NCBI GenBank assembly: GCA_963921425.1
Contig: OY992839.1
Span: 10,457,409-10,521,408 of the forward strand
Source: Dryas octopetala
Lineage: Eukaryota > Streptophyta > Magnoliopsida > Rosales > Rosaceae
Direction: 5' to 3'
Length of the DNA: 64,000 nt
The position numbers and the translations under genes are program-made. Below the pieces are notes generated by a model. The model was given only the letters and a program-made list of their open reading frames with translations, had not been told where the DNA came from and made no database searches. Of the stretch, positions 24,648 to 39,591 are shown in pieces. The stretch's first letter is position 1. Each line of letters begins with the position of its first letter.

Positions 24648-27094
24648 CCCAAATTTGATACAGCTCAAACACAGATCAATATTTTTGTACATAAACCACA
24701 TCAGAATTTGAAACATAGGGAAGGAAACAAATTAATTGAAAGTGTCTCTAATCTTGGGAGACAAGAGAGAAGAGGCTTGGTAATTAGTGTTTGAAATTTT
24801 TATTATACTGTTATAGGTTTTTGAAGTCACAAAAATTTGTTGCGACTTTTTATCCTTTTTTTTTTTTTTAGAATTATTTCTTGTGGCTTTTTAAAGAGAA
24901 TAAGAGGGGCTGGGTTTGTTCTATATGTAAAATTTAATGTATGTATGGCTTTGAGTCTGTAAAAAATAAATGAAATCAATCCTTTCACTCTTATAAGAAA
25001 TTTTTTCAAAGTTTGTATCATTGTTTTCTGACACCCACAAATAGATACGTATATCTATTTTTGTACGGTGGGTTTAATATGCCAAGAGGCACACAAATTT
25101 CTCCCATTTCATGTTAATATTGTGCTTATGACTAAAATAACATCGGTATAGTGTTTAAGGCTAAATATACAAGATTTAGGACTCAATAGTTAAAGAATTT
25201 ATATTAGAATATTATTAAATAGAAACTCGATCGAATATATGTCAGAACACAAATAAACACAATTTCAACAAAAATCCATAAATACTAGAGATCCAAACTC
25301 AGATTTACATCTTTCTATCATTCCATGTTCCAAATTAAGACAATTAATCCAAGTAATTAAGTTCCTAGACAAACTGCATGTGGAATCGAAAATCAAACAA
25401 AGAAGTGCACTGGCAAAGTTAATAAAAAGCAACAAAGAGAATAATCATGAACAAGCACAAATAATGCTTCCTAGAATTCAATTCAATTATTTATCTCATT
25501 TATTTAATTTGTTTTTTTGTTTCTTTGTGTTTTTGCTTAATTTTATAATTCAATGAAAGAGGTTTGTCTTGACTGCGGTGCTTGATCGAAGGACTCTCGA
25601 TCTGCATGCACCTGAAAACTCCCATGGGTTTCGTGAAGTACAAAAACAACACGGGTCTTGTTCTTTTGTGAGAGAATGATTGAAGAGTTTGGGGCTCGAT
25701 CATTAAGAACAACAAAAACATTAATCACGTACTCACACTTTGGTTTTGATCTTTTCTCTTTTTTTATTTTTTTTTGTTTTTTGTATATTGTTATTGCATA
25801 TTATGGTAGAGGTTTCTCGTCCTTTATCCTCCATATACCCAAAGGCCTAAATACGCATCACTTCATCACCAATTACTCCAAAAAAGAATGGCACTGAGGT
25901 CTCTATTGTAGTACGTATTAATGGACCAACAGTTTCTTGAGCCGTTGGTACATAATACATTGATTGTATTTGTGACCTACCAATATTTAATTGCACCAAA
26001 AAACAGCTTGTGTTGCTAGTTGGTACCGATCATATTGATTAATTGGTCTCATAATTGGGTCCGTTTTCATGCCCTCCTCATAAAGAGTTCTCTTTTTGCG
26101 TGGTTTAACTTTAAACAAAATATGTTGTGAGAGATCTCAGCCCAAAAACAAAAAATTAAAGCTTGTTACGGGGACCATGGGATCAAATAAGCAGGAGTGT
26201 AACTAGGATGACTCCAACCTAGGCCTGTACAAATGGTCAAGGCTCGATGTGCCAACTCAAGTTCAATTTGGATTTTTTAAGTCATGGGCTGACCTAATTT
26301 TATTTTGAGCCCAACCCTAAACATGAACATTTACGTACTAAAAGAAATAGGTTTTCTACTATTTCAACATCTAAAAAATATAAAGTAAATTACCCTAAAA
26401 TCTATTTTATAACCCTTAATAATAATTAAATTTATTTAAAAAATTAAAATGATAAATAGGTCTACTTTGTACAAATAAAATTCACATTATGTTTTTTTCA
26501 TTGGATTTCTTTTATAAAAAAAACTGGGCAAACTGTCATTCTCATTGCCACTGTTTGATCATTGTCATTGTTTAATATTTTTTTGTGCAATTCAACTAGT
26601 TACTGTCGCACAGTGGCAATAATTTATATAAGTTGTTTTTTTTTTTTTATATTGTTACACAATGAAAATTGTTACTGTCCAACAATGTCATTGTTGGACA
26701 ATGATGATTCTCCTGACACGAAAAAAAAAAAACAAGGGGCAATTCTCTTGATGCAAAAAAAAATTGTACTTTATTGAGATTTGATTTTTTATAATGGACC
26801 TTAAAAAAAAAAACCTAATTTCTAAAATGGACTTAAAAAAAAAAAACCCCTTATTCTTTTAGAATTTATAGAAGATAAAAAATGTTAAAAGTCCCATTTT
26901 AAATGTTTTTTTTTTTTTTTCAATATTTAGTCGACACCTGACCTGGCAAACAAAGATTTAGCAAATCCTCTTGATGCGTTGCTGGTTAATGCTTATTCGT
27001 TTCTTAAAGACCGCATCTTCGCCTTTCCAAACATTTCTTTCTCCTTCTCCCTCCAAATCCAATTCATTACCGCTTCTCAAAATTAGGGTTTTCA
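24648..27094. other. Gene-free interval between GH9 and the unknown protein gene
   Basis: Begins with the probable 3' UTR of the GH9 gene. Between 26220 and 26340 the words AGGCCTGTACAAATGG and GAGCCCAACCCTAAACATGA resemble a common plant intergenic repeat. Around 26530-26710 CACTGT/CATTGTC words form small inverted repeats like those at 8150-8196. A telo-box-like AATTAGGGTTTTC precedes the start codon at 27095. No gene supported. Confidence 0.45.
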
Positions 27095-29065
27095 ATGGCA
27101 GAAGGTAAGGGCTTCATGCCCCCCAAGTTTTCTTCTTCTTATTCGTTAATTAATTTCATATTCCTGTAATTTTCCCCAAAGGGTTTGGGGTTTTCGTCCA
27201 AGCTTGTTTTTTTTAAAGCACAAAACAGTTTGTATGAACTAAAAAATGAGTGAATTCTCTTTTCCGTTTGTGTTTAGTTGTGTATAAATGGGATGTTTAT
27301 CACCCTGCTGAGTGAGGACTGCAAATTGCTTAATTTGAAAAGGTAGTTAATATAAAGCAGAGTATTGTTTAGTAGTTTTATCAAAATGTTTGAAAATCCT
27401 TAGTCTCCTTTGTTTCGTTAGAAAGTATTATTGGTGGCTTGGGTTGTAGTCGTAGTCTTTAAAAGGTTATGAGAAAGAGGAAGATTGTGTTAGGGACATT
27501 GCCTTGGGGTAAGTGGAGTTTTGATAAGTGAGTTATCACGTAATGATTTGTTCAATGATGAATCTGTTTTACTGATGTGGTTGTACAGCTGGGGAAATTT
27601 TCTGGTAGATTAATTATAGTTCTACTTCTACCTCGATCTCTTTTGCCCCAATACATAATTTGCACAGTTCTTTAAAGAATGAGTTAATTGTTGGTGTTAG
27701 AATTTCTACCAATGTTGAATCCTCTTTCATTGCTCCTCTTCTTGGTTTATTTAGTTCCTACCTTATTGGAGGGAGTATTTAACTGAAGCTCAACTGATCA
27801 CAAAACAAACCCTTGTTCAAAACTTCAAACAACATATTTGGCTAAGGCACCCTGAGTGTACAATCACTCCCTTGTATACATTGTCATTTTGCTGTTCCTA
27901 TCATCTGCTGGGCTTGTTTATTCCACTAGTATGAACTTCTATTTCCGATTATACTGCCTTCATTTACTTTTGGTTATTACATGTATGTGTAAATATGATG
28001 AATGAAGCCATGTTAGGTGTATTGGGTATAGTCCAAAAGGTTGCTTTGGGTGATGTCTAACCAACATACAGTGGTCCAAAATGAGCGGCAGCTACGTTCT
28101 TGTTTTTATTCAGTATTTTGCACTAATAGCTTTTATCTTTTGCCCTTTGGTATATTTTGGTTGCAAACTTTCATGTCAGAATGGAACAGGAAAACGAAAA
28201 TTGGTATTTGAACATTCAGTATGAATTTGTATACTGACATAATATGTTCACATGTCAGCATAAATTGTTTTGCATTTGCGAAAATTTAGTGTGACTTATA
28301 CTTATATCTACTGACATTGTTTCCCACAAATTTGTAGCTATGGATGTTGGAGATGAATTTATGGAAAGCACTATTTCTTCTCGTACTATAGATTCCATGC
28401 AGTCTATTCAGAAAGGCGAGGTACTTTCTCCAGAAGATATTTCTTGGGTTAATTCCTGCCTGACTAAAGAATCTGATATTTCGGATGATAACTGGGATTC
28501 TCTGAAAGGTGCCTTACTAGAAATCCTTGATTCTCAGCCTGAATCAGTCAGCTCTTCTTCACTTGTAAGTGATAGTTTTCATGGGGACACTGATTTTGAG
28601 ATACTTCCTTCCAGTGAGGGGGCAGAAACGGAACGCTTCCCTAGAAGAGCTCTTAATGATCTTCTTTCTATTAGTGAAGAGTCAGAAAGAAGAGATGATG
28701 ACACTCCATTCAATGATGATACTAATAATTTGCAGCCATTAACTTTTGCGGGAAATCCATTTTTGCCAGGTTACAATGATGACCTGAGAGTGACCGAAAA
28801 CCTAGAATTTGGAGCCAAAATGGGTTCTTCGGCATCTGAGATGGAGCCTTCGAGTGAGGATATTTTCAGGGTTTGGGAATTGGATGTCCCGGTGGAGGAA
28901 GATGAACTTATTAAGCAGTTGAACAAGGCCCTCGAAGAAAGTTTGCCTCAACCGCTCCCATCAACTTTTGATTATTCTGATGTATGGAACGATTTGAAAG
29001 TAGATTCGGTTGATGATCTAATTGCTGGGATTGCAGACCTGTCATTGGATCAAAATTCCAGTTAA
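27095..29065 (+). CDS. Conserved plant protein of unknown function, acidic, 245 residues
   Basis: Two coding exons: a 10-base first exon 27095-27104 (Met-Ala-Glu plus one base) and 28338-29065, joined by a GT-AG intron of 1233 bases. The join restores MAEAMDVGDEFMES and gives 245 residues. The protein is acidic and Ser-rich, has no signal peptide, membrane segment or recognised domain, and ends with a Trp-Asn-Asp-Leu / Asp-Asp-Leu-Ile-Ala-Gly-Ile-Ala-Asp-Leu helix-like segment. A start at 28340 inside exon 2 is possible, but the tiny exon has a good ATG context and a consensus donor GTAAGG. Its place between GH9 and aldolase matches the position of an uncharacterised Arabidopsis gene (At4g38980 by my recollection). 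I do not assign a function. Confidence 0.8.
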
Positions 29066-30031
29066 AAAATTCATTTTATATAAATTAGACTTTTATTTTG
29101 TTTGTTATGCTGTTGACGATTGGCTTCCTGTTATTTCACACTCTCACTGAAACATTGATGGGGCCTAATTGAGTTAAATAGGATCAGTCAAAACAGTTTT
29201 TTAAGATAGAAGTTTTCATGATTACAGTAAGTACCATATACCAATGTAGTTTTGGAAACTCTGTATTTGCTTCACATTATGTTTACTTGTGGAATGCTTT
29301 AGATTGATGACATTCTTCATTCATGGAAGACTTGATTCCAACTGAACTTTTCTTTCATCAGTCTACTTTGTATGTCAGAAGATTGATTTGTTATGACGAA
29401 TCCTTCATATCATCATATGGTATGTTGAATCTTATTAATGCAACATAAAACGGCACGTTTAGCTCAACATCTTACCAAAAGGTGTCTGAAAGCGAGAACT
29501 AGAATGGTTTGTGTTAGTGCGAATCAGTACGAAGGGGCCTTAACCAGTCATTTACATTTACATCAACCATTCATCTCCTAGTTGGTGAGGGCCATTAGAT
29601 TGGCCAGCTGACGTGGAAATGGTGAGCGATCACATGAAACAGCTGATGTGTAACATTCTCTGCCGTCCATGTGGCTATCACTGTCTCATCAAACCCTACA
29701 ATTAAACCACAGCCATTAGTCAGTAAGAAGGGAAAAAACAAGCAAGAGAGGTCATAACAACCTCATATTTACTTTCCATTTCGGAGAGGAATCTCTTAGA
29801 ACTGAGTCTCCTTTGGACTCTTCACATTGCAAGCGTCACACATTTGTCTGTATAGTAACAGAAAGAAAAGAAATATCGTTGGTTTTTTTTACAAGGTGAG
29901 CAAAAGTCCTCATGTCTGAACCACGTACGCAGGCTGCCAAGTCAGCAAGTGTTATCATCCAAATGGCGAACCCGCATTGGCCGGAGCACAACAGCCTCAA
30001 ACTAGACATCTTTGATAATACACAGGACAAT
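29066..30031. other. Interval holding 3' UTR and aldolase promoter
   Basis: No gene seen. The left part is the probable 3' UTR of the unknown protein gene. Toward the right are a CACGTACG word (29922-29929) and other ACGT-core words (29610), in line with a light-regulated promoter; no site was tested. Confidence 0.45.
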
Positions 30032-30039
30032 TATAAATA
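30032..30039 (+). promoter_or_regulatory. TATA box of the plastid aldolase gene
   Basis: TATAAATA lies 122 bases upstream of the start codon at 30154. A GATAAG I-box-like word near 30090 falls in the leader. Confidence 0.65.
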
Positions 30040-30153
30040 CAGAGAGTAAGTGCATTTGTGGCAAAGAGCCCAAGTGAGCTTGGCAGAGGAGATAAGATTA
30101 TATTACACTGCTCTCTAGCTAGCTCTCAGTAGACTGCTAACCAAGTTTCTACA

Positions 30154-32582
30154 ATGGCATCTGCATCTCTCCTCAAGTCTTCTCCAGTTCTTGACAAGTC
30201 TGAGTGGGTGAAAGGCCAGACCCTCCTCCGCCAGCCTTCGGTCTCCTCCGTTGTCAGATGCCACCCCACTGCCCCCTCCGCTCTCACCATTCGTGCTGGC
30301 TCTTATGCTGAAGAGCTTGTCAAGACCGCTGTATGTTTTGCTTTACAACATTTCAATTACCATCTACAAAACATATGCATATATGCCTTTATGTCTTGCT
30401 CTCTGCTTGTCTAAATTTTTTTCTTAGCATATAAATGGTTCAAGTCATTAGTATCATCTACCCCACAAAATCTTAAAATCTTATGGAAATCTTACTTTTT
30501 CATACAGTTAGTTAGGTATGTTTTGTTACTATACAGTTAATATGAATCATTTTAAGTGATTTTTTGTTTAAATATGTGTAAATAACAGTCTCATAACATA
30601 ATATAGCTATGCTAATAAATGAGACAGAGGCTCTTAAAATCTTATGAGAATTTTACTTCGTCAAATAGTTAGGCAGGTATGCTATTGTACTGTCAGTCTG
30701 AATCATATTACGCGGATTTTTGTTTGAACGAGTTGTATAAATCATACTCTGACAACATAACATAACTTTTGGAATGAATAGATGAGATTGAAGCTTTTAA
30801 TGCTTGGAAATGATGATGTGTGGTTTTGGTTGGATATAGAAAACCGTTGCATCCCCAGGCCGTGGAATTTTGGCCATGGACGAGTCAAATGCAACCTGTG
30901 GTAAGCGTCTGGCCTCCATCGGCCTAGAGAACACCGAGGCTAACCGCCAAGCCTACCGTACCCTCCTTGTGACAGCCCCTGGCCTCGGCCAGTACGTCTC
31001 CGGCGCCATCCTCTTCGAGGAGACTCTCTACCAATCCACCGTTGATGGCAAGAAGATCGTAGATGTGCTCATTGAGCAAGGCATCGTTCCCGGCATCAAA
31101 GTCGACAAGGTAAGCAAGAAGCTGCAAGCATGTTTATAATGAAAGCATATATGATTAATATGTAATATGTTGAAAACTGCATGTGTTTGATAAATGGTGA
31201 ATTATAACAACAGGGTCTGGTGCCCCTAACTGGTTCCAACGATGAGTCATGGTGCCAAGGTCTTGATGGGCTTGCTTCTCGCACAGCTGCTTACTACCAA
31301 CAGGGAGCTCGTTTCGCCAAATGGTATGGATCGAATCTGAAATATTGTTCCTCATGTTTGTAGCTCTTCATGAAGTAAATTAATGAGAATGAAATGTCAT
31401 GTAATGTAACCAAACTTTATATGTAGGCGTACTGTTGTGAGCATTCCCAATGGCCCATCTGCTCTTGCAGTAAAGGAAGCAGCATGGGGTCTTGCCCGCT
31501 ATGCCTCCATTGCCCAAGTAAGAGAACTGAACTGTTATATGTTGTGTTCTTTAATTGGTTAGCAGTCAATAGTAATTTTGTATAGGGGTCAGAATTTTGG
31601 AAACGACGATTTCAGAACAATACCAAGTTAATGGGATTAGTGTTTGGTAAATTGTGTTCATGTCAACCCTTTTGACATGATCAATTATTGCCCGTATTCG
31701 TGTTGACCCAATTAGTCGAATTCTCATGTTTCAACTTGGCACAAATTGTCACACCTAATTTTGTTACTTGGCAAGTTTTGCTTTCATAATTGATTGATCA
31801 GTTACTATCAAATTTGCTTATAATTAGACAACAGGGTTAGTATTTTGGTGTCTAGTTTGGATGTGTTTCTGATTGAGAATGCTTCTTGATTGTTTAGGAC
31901 AATGGGTTGGTCCCAATTGTAGAGCCAGAGATCTTGCTTGATGGTGAACATGGCATTGACAGGACCTTCGAAGTCGCCCAGAAGGTTTGGGCTGAGGTTT
32001 TCTTCTACCTTGCAGAAAACAATGTCTTGTTTGAGGGTATCCTCCTCAAGCCAAGCATGGTTACACCTGGAGCTGAGTGCAAGGAAAGAGCCACCCCTGA
32101 AAAGGTTGCTGACTACACCCTCAAGCTCCTCCACAGGAGAATCCCCCCATCCGTCCCCGGAATCATGGCAAGTCTAATAAAAAATTTTCCCTTGATATAC
32201 ATTGTTGGTTCATTTTATAACAACTTAAGATTTTGAGGTCTCGTAGTTGTCGAGCAAAGAAAATAATATCATGTACTAATCTTGGAATTGTGTCATTGAG
32301 CAGTTTTTGTCTGGTGGACAATCTGAGGTTGAGGCAACCTTGAACTTGAACGCAATGAACCAAGCACCAAACCCATGGCACGTGTCGTTCTCCTATGCCA
32401 GAGCACTCCAAAACACTTGCTTGAAGACATGGGGAGGCCGGCCAGAGAATGTGAAGGCCGCTCAGGAGACACTGCTCATCCGTGCCAAGGCCAACTCACT
32501 CGCACAGCTCGGCAAGTACACCGGAGAGGGAGAGTCAGAGGAGGCAAAGAAGGGTATGTTCGTCAAGGGCTATGTGTACTAA
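30154..32582 (+). CDS. FBA: Fructose-bisphosphate aldolase, class I, chloroplastic
   Basis: Six exons, 30154-30330, 30840-31109, 31214-31323, 31427-31517, 31898-32167 and 32304-32582, give 398 residues, the normal length for the plastid enzyme. Residues 1 to about 46 are a Ser/Ala/Arg-rich transit peptide. The body shows [18 protein letters not shown] near 65-82 and the class I Schiff-base signature [10 protein letters not shown] with the catalytic Lys at about 267; the conserved C-terminal Tyr is present. It condenses dihydroxyacetone phosphate with glyceraldehyde 3-phosphate (or erythrose 4-phosphate) in the Calvin cycle in the stroma. Intron 5 has a GC donor (ATG|GCAAGT at 32165-32173) rather than GT; the alternative GT nearby would break the frame. 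Position next to BBX and kinesin genes matches Arabidopsis FBA2 (At4g38970) and FBA1 (At2g21330). Confidence 0.96.
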
Positions 32583-33059
32583 GTCATTTATGCCAAAGCT
32601 ATAGATGATGAAGAACAGATGGAAGATAATGATGATGATATTGATGTTGATGGAGGAATGAAGACTAGGTTCTGTTAAATGTGTGTAATGCTTTATAGCC
32701 ATGAACGACTATTTTTGTTGATGAACTTTTAGCAACTTAATAAGCTTCTTGATGATGAGTTAGTTAGCATGTACTTTATGAATCACATATTTTGATGCTT
32801 GAACTTTGCATCTTGAGTTCAAAAATTAACCTGAACCTCAAAAAATCAGCTCATATCACACTAATTTTCAGCAACATGTCCACTTGATCCCCTGTCCCAT
32901 CTTCCAAATAAGGCCATATAGTATATAGCTGTTTTGTTCATGGCTATGTAACTCATTAGCTTTTTTCCTCCTAATACGAATCCGGTAAACTCTGAATCTT
33001 TTAAGTGATTACTCTCATTCTAATACACTATAATTACATGCTTGAAAATTATAATCCCT
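32583..33059. other. 3' flank of the aldolase gene
   Basis: Probable 3' UTR to about 32750, then AT-rich sequence with nothing recognised. Confidence 0.5.
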
Positions 33060-33072
33060 ATATATATATATA

Positions 33073-33107
<35 letters not shown>
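33059..33107. repeat. (TA)n-(GA)n compound microsatellite
   Basis: A TA run to about 33073 followed by about 16 GA units. Confidence 0.9.
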
Positions 33108-33109
<2 letters not shown>

Positions 33110-33260
33110 ATATTCTTTTTACCAAACATATTATTATTTTACCAAATTATCAATTAACATTGCACATTCACACATGATTTCACTTTATCAATGATACCTA
33201 TTATAGTTTAGCAACATAATTACTCTCCCAAGAGAAAATTAGTCTCACAGGAAATAAATA

Positions 33261-35327
<2,067 letters not shown>

Positions 35328-37046
35328 CTATCTTTTGAAGGATCCAACAGGAACGACACTTGCAGATTCATTATTTGTGCCACTTAGAACGTCTACACCC
35401 TGTTCCTAAAATATGAAGGCATGCAAAATCTTGTTTTGATAAGTCCAAATGCTTATAATGTTCACATACCTAAACAATATGAACTGTTCACAACATTCAA
35501 ACAGAAATCCAATAATGAATGTTATAAGAAGACAAAGAATGCCCCATTAAAAAACCACATATAAAGGTCGACATGGGGAAATTGTATACCTGGTTAGTTG
35601 AAGTTTGCCCGTGTAATCTTTGGGGCCTGGTATTAAGATCAATCAATTTATTCTCCATCTTGCAATCGCCATCAATGTTATTGTCTAGCATTGCAACTGG
35701 AGAGACTGTGTGATTCTGCGGATTCTCTCTTGTTTTGAAATTAGGTGGCTGATTTTGGTTCCTTCCTACTTCATTTTGGTCAAGTGGTTGAATCCCTAGT
35801 TCCTCCAAACGGCCAGGCTTATCCCCTGGAAACTACAGAAGAACGACCAAGAGAAAGGAATTAATCTCAGGAGGTCTATAAACCAGATATAAAACCTTAA
35901 CCAGAGCTCTCCAGTAGAGAGACACAAACCTCAACTCTCTGCCTGAATAGGAGATACCTCCCATGGGTTCTTTTACCACCAACATGTACAATCATATCGC
36001 ATTGCAGGCAAAGGGAACTACCATCTACCTCACAGTAAAAGAAGGCTGCATACATGTTCCCAAAGGTACGATAAGTCTTCAAAATCCTTGTACATAAGTT
36101 CAACATGCATATACTCACAAAAACTGAAAATATAAAACACTAAAGTCTAGCATACCAGGAGCCTTTTCACAAATATCACAGCAAGGAACGGCACTGGGGT
36201 CAGCTAACCCAACCCGTACATGTCTACTGGCAAGTTTATTACACATATGGACCTGCGATTCAACCACAAGCGAACATAAAGCTTCTACTATAATCTGGAG
36301 AGCTATACTGAATAAAGAGAAAAATGATCAAGAACTTAAATAAGCATGACAGCTGTCCAACAGTCATGGATTCATGATTTCCATTCTGCGTAAATGGAAT
36401 TAGACTTGACAACTTCTTAATATGCAAATGTTAGGCTTGTACATAAAACATGAAAAATAATACACCGAAAAAAAGAAAAAAAAAAAAGAGGCAGATAGTG
36501 CCAGAGACATATGCCTGCTAAGAGCATTTGTGTGATGGGCACATTTTGTCATGATCTTTTGGAAACGAAGCACACTACATTCAGATAGTACCCCACCAAT
36601 AAAATCTTGTACCAACATCTTAAAATTCATCACTAATGTGAATTATTAAGTTTACCCATCTTACTTCTTAAACATTCAGAATGTATAGAATGACTTTTTA
36701 AACATTTGGGTCTAAAATACTCAATCCGAATTATGCTTAATAGTTAATACTAGTTGTCATTTATTAGGCAACAAATATGTCATAATTAAGCACAACCCAG
36801 AAAAGGGAAGTTTGAGCAGCTGACTACCATATCAAGTAAGAAAAAGAAGTGATCAAATCAAGAACAAACCTTATAATTGGATCTTATAATTGAAAGTCAG
36901 AGTTCCCATGAATCAAAATTGTTAAGGAAGAAAGAAAACAAGAAATTGAGAACCTTTTCATCGCAGGAACGGCAAAGAGCGGCCTCGTCTGCTGCGCAGA
37001 AAAGGGTGGCAGCAGCGCTCTCGCACGCGTCGCAAAGCGGTCGCAT
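35328..37046 (-). CDS. BBX19: Double B-box zinc finger protein, BBX19/BBX18 (DBB1) type
   Basis: Five exons on the minus strand: 36954-37046, 36156-36252, 35930-36045, 35590-35832 and 35328-35405; the joins are in frame and give 208 residues. Two B-box zinc-binding domains occupy about residues 1-47 ([21 protein letters not shown]...CDEKVHMCN) and 52-95 ([14 protein letters not shown]...CDMIVH). The rest is a short polar region with an IDLNTRPQR word and a C-terminal PVGSFKR; there is no CCT domain, placing it in structure group IV. Arabidopsis BBX18/BBX19 act in the nucleus in light signalling, hypocotyl growth and flowering time through CO, ELF3 and COP1 contacts. BBX19 is favoured over BBX18 because Arabidopsis At4g38960 has the same neighbours, but this locus may be ancestral to both. 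Confidence 0.88.
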
Positions 37047-37784
37047 TCTCTCCCACTCCCACTCCTTCTCATTCCTCCTTCCTCCTCCGAAACGCCATCG
37101 TTTTAAGACATAGAAGACAGAGAGAAGATTTGAGTCTTGGGATGGTCTCTTTTTAAAAGCAGAGTGTTGAGGACAATTGGAAAAGGAGGACTGGAAGAGG
37201 ACAGATCATATGATCATATTCATATGCTTGTTATAGTGGGTACTCGCTGCATGTGCATGACAGTTGGCCTTGCGTTTCAGGTTTTAATTCTTACCATTAA
37301 TGGAAATGTTTCTATTATAATTTTCGTTTCCACTATTCATGGAAATACACATGTGGTCTTTTGGTGATGATGAGGTTATTTGAAATTTGTTTTCCTTGTT
37401 TTTTTTGTCCGATTATACCCACCTTATTCTCTACGCCTCCTCTTCTATTTTAAAACTTTAGTATTATTCCCTTTACATTTTAAGGATTCTATTGTTGTTT
37501 CCCTCAAAACAAAAACAAAAATAAAAAGGTGATTAAGACGATAAAATCACACATCAGAAAAAGTGAACACTAGGGTTTGGCACTCAAATAAGAAAGGAAA
37601 ATTATTTGCCAAACCAAGCAAGGAGAAATGGAGAATCTTCATGAAATGAAGAAAATTAAACCAAGCATTGATGAGAAACAAGTCATGATGGCGCCTCACC
37701 CACTTTTCCACTATGCAATAGTTCAATGAAAGAGTAATTTATTAATATATTTTATTTAATTAATGTGATAATGTAGCCTATCAC
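37047..37784. other. Upstream region of the BBX gene
   Basis: Presumed promoter and leader of the minus-strand BBX gene to about 37200. No other gene or bounded repeat seen. Confidence 0.45.
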
Positions 37785-39030
37785 CACTCGTTCCCGCGCT
37801 GACATAGTCAAGCTCAAAGTCCATACTAATGGCACTGTCCGGTGTCCTATTCCAGTTACCCTTGAAGCTGCTCTCACTGCTCCAAGGTTCGAACCCACCT
37901 GTCTTACTCAACCTCCTCGCTCTTCGGAGTCGCGTTGGACCATGTCTGATGAATTCAATGCCTTACTCAAAAATCACACGTGGTCCCTTGTTCCTATTTC
38001 GCCCTAATCATCAAGGATAACCCATGAATTTAAAATGGAGTGAACTGAACTTTAAGGTTACCAAAATTTTGGCAACATATCTGATAAAACACTTGTTAAA
38101 ATACTTCATTGATGAAAAATGCAATTTATTCAGAAAACTCCAAGTGAATTTTATTAATAAACAATAAAAAATACACATACTTAATTTATGACCTACGATT
38201 CTTCATAACATAAAAATCATCAATAACACAATCATAATTGATAGTATCCATGATTTTTTTCAATGTGGATAACCATACAATAAGCAAGAAACTCATCACA
38301 TATCTTGTTTCGAAGTCGATTTTTAATAAATTTCATGAATGAGAATGTTTGCTCAGTTGTACAGTAAGAGTCAATACAAGACGAATCAATTTCTCAATCA
38401 ACCAATATGATTTTCTTGTTCTAACAAGTTCATGACATAATTCAGAAATGGAGTATACATTCTGAAATTGTAAATAATGTGCGAAATATTAGAATCGTCT
38501 ATTATGTGTGAGCAATTAAAAAACTAATGTCTATTTAATAAAATAAATTAACAAATTAACAACATATCAACAATTAAAAAGATTAATAGTTCTATAACAT
38601 ATTATAGTTGAGTGAGCTATTGGTGCATATCAACAATTGAGAATTGAGTTATTAGACTAATATTACTACAAGCTATTTTTTTTTTTTTTTGCCAAAAAAT
38701 GGCCAGGTGGGCTGCCCTTGAAGAGGTCCGTTTCTACTAATCATAATGATGTGCATGGGTACAAGTGGGTGTTAAGAATGAGACTTTCAACCATGTTGTG
38801 AAGCCGGCCTACTACCATTACCATTCGCATTGTTTTCTGCCTTGTTGTTAATAAATAGTGATTTCTTCGTTAGCTTTGTGTTAAGAATACGTTTCTTTAT
38901 GGTTTTTTTTTTGTAAAGATGTTCAAAATCAATTCTCCTCAATTCATTCATCCGACTCAGGCTCATTATGTTTGCAAGCTACATAAGGCTATCTATAGAC
39001 TCAAACAGGCGCCTCGTGCATGGTTTCATG
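37785..39030 (+). pseudogene. Copia-type LTR retrotransposon pol fragment, broken by a later insertion
   Basis: At 37785-38008 one frame reads THTRS-like and then SRWTMSDEFNALLKNHTWSLV, the start of a Ty1/copia reverse transcriptase. At 38735-38790 GYKWVLRMR corresponds to the next conserved block, with frameshifts, and 38938-39030 gives HYVCKLHKAIYRLKQAPRAW, a hallmark copia RT motif. Several hundred bases of unrelated DNA, including a hAT transposase remnant, separate the first and second blocks. No LTRs were recognised. Clearly inactive. Confidence 0.8.
38192..38436 (-). pseudogene. hAT transposase C-terminal (dimerisation) remnant
   Basis: Read on the minus strand, 38436 downward gives KLIRLVLTLTV, then after a frameshift FSFMKFIKNRLRNKICDEFL and, after another, IDDFYVMKNRR. 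These words in this order are the C-terminal dimerisation region of plant hAT-superfamily transposases (the ZMYM/TTF-zinc-finger branch). Two frameshifts make it inactive. It sits between two blocks of the copia fragment on the opposite strand. Confidence 0.7.
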
Positions 39031-39591
39031 GGTTGAGTGTGTGTGTGGTCGTTAGGCTTAACATTTGGTAATAAGTGGAGAGACCCCAAGACTTTTATAA
39101 GTGTTGATATATGTATGCTCTAAAAGCCAATCAGTTTTAGATTTTAGGAATTAATTAAAAAATATTAAGAGCAATGTTTATTTTATGTATCATCACTTTA
39201 GTATATGTGTGATATACTCCTTGATACATAAAATGTCTAAAAATTAAGGTAGAAGAAAGCATTATAAAGAAGATTAGAATGAGGAGACCTTTACTGCTTA
39301 GTTGTTATTTCCTAAATATGTTCATGATTAATGGATTATATTTTGGGCACCAATAATTCTATATCAGAACTTGTTATATCAACACCTCAAGGGTGTATGA
39401 TCGGTCTCAAATAATTCGTGTAGTCTAATATTATGATGAACAAGTGTACTTATATTGTGAATTAATTAAGTTCACTGAACGTGACCATTGAATGAGTTCT
39501 TGTATGGAGATTTACGTCATGTCAAACAAGAATTATTAATTATAATGTCGTAAATAATCATTTGATATGAGATACATTATGAGTCTCCTTA
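39031..39591. other. Intergenic, nothing recognised
   Basis: AT-rich DNA between the copia fragment and the Tourist-like MITE; no gene or repeat bounded. Confidence 0.5.
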
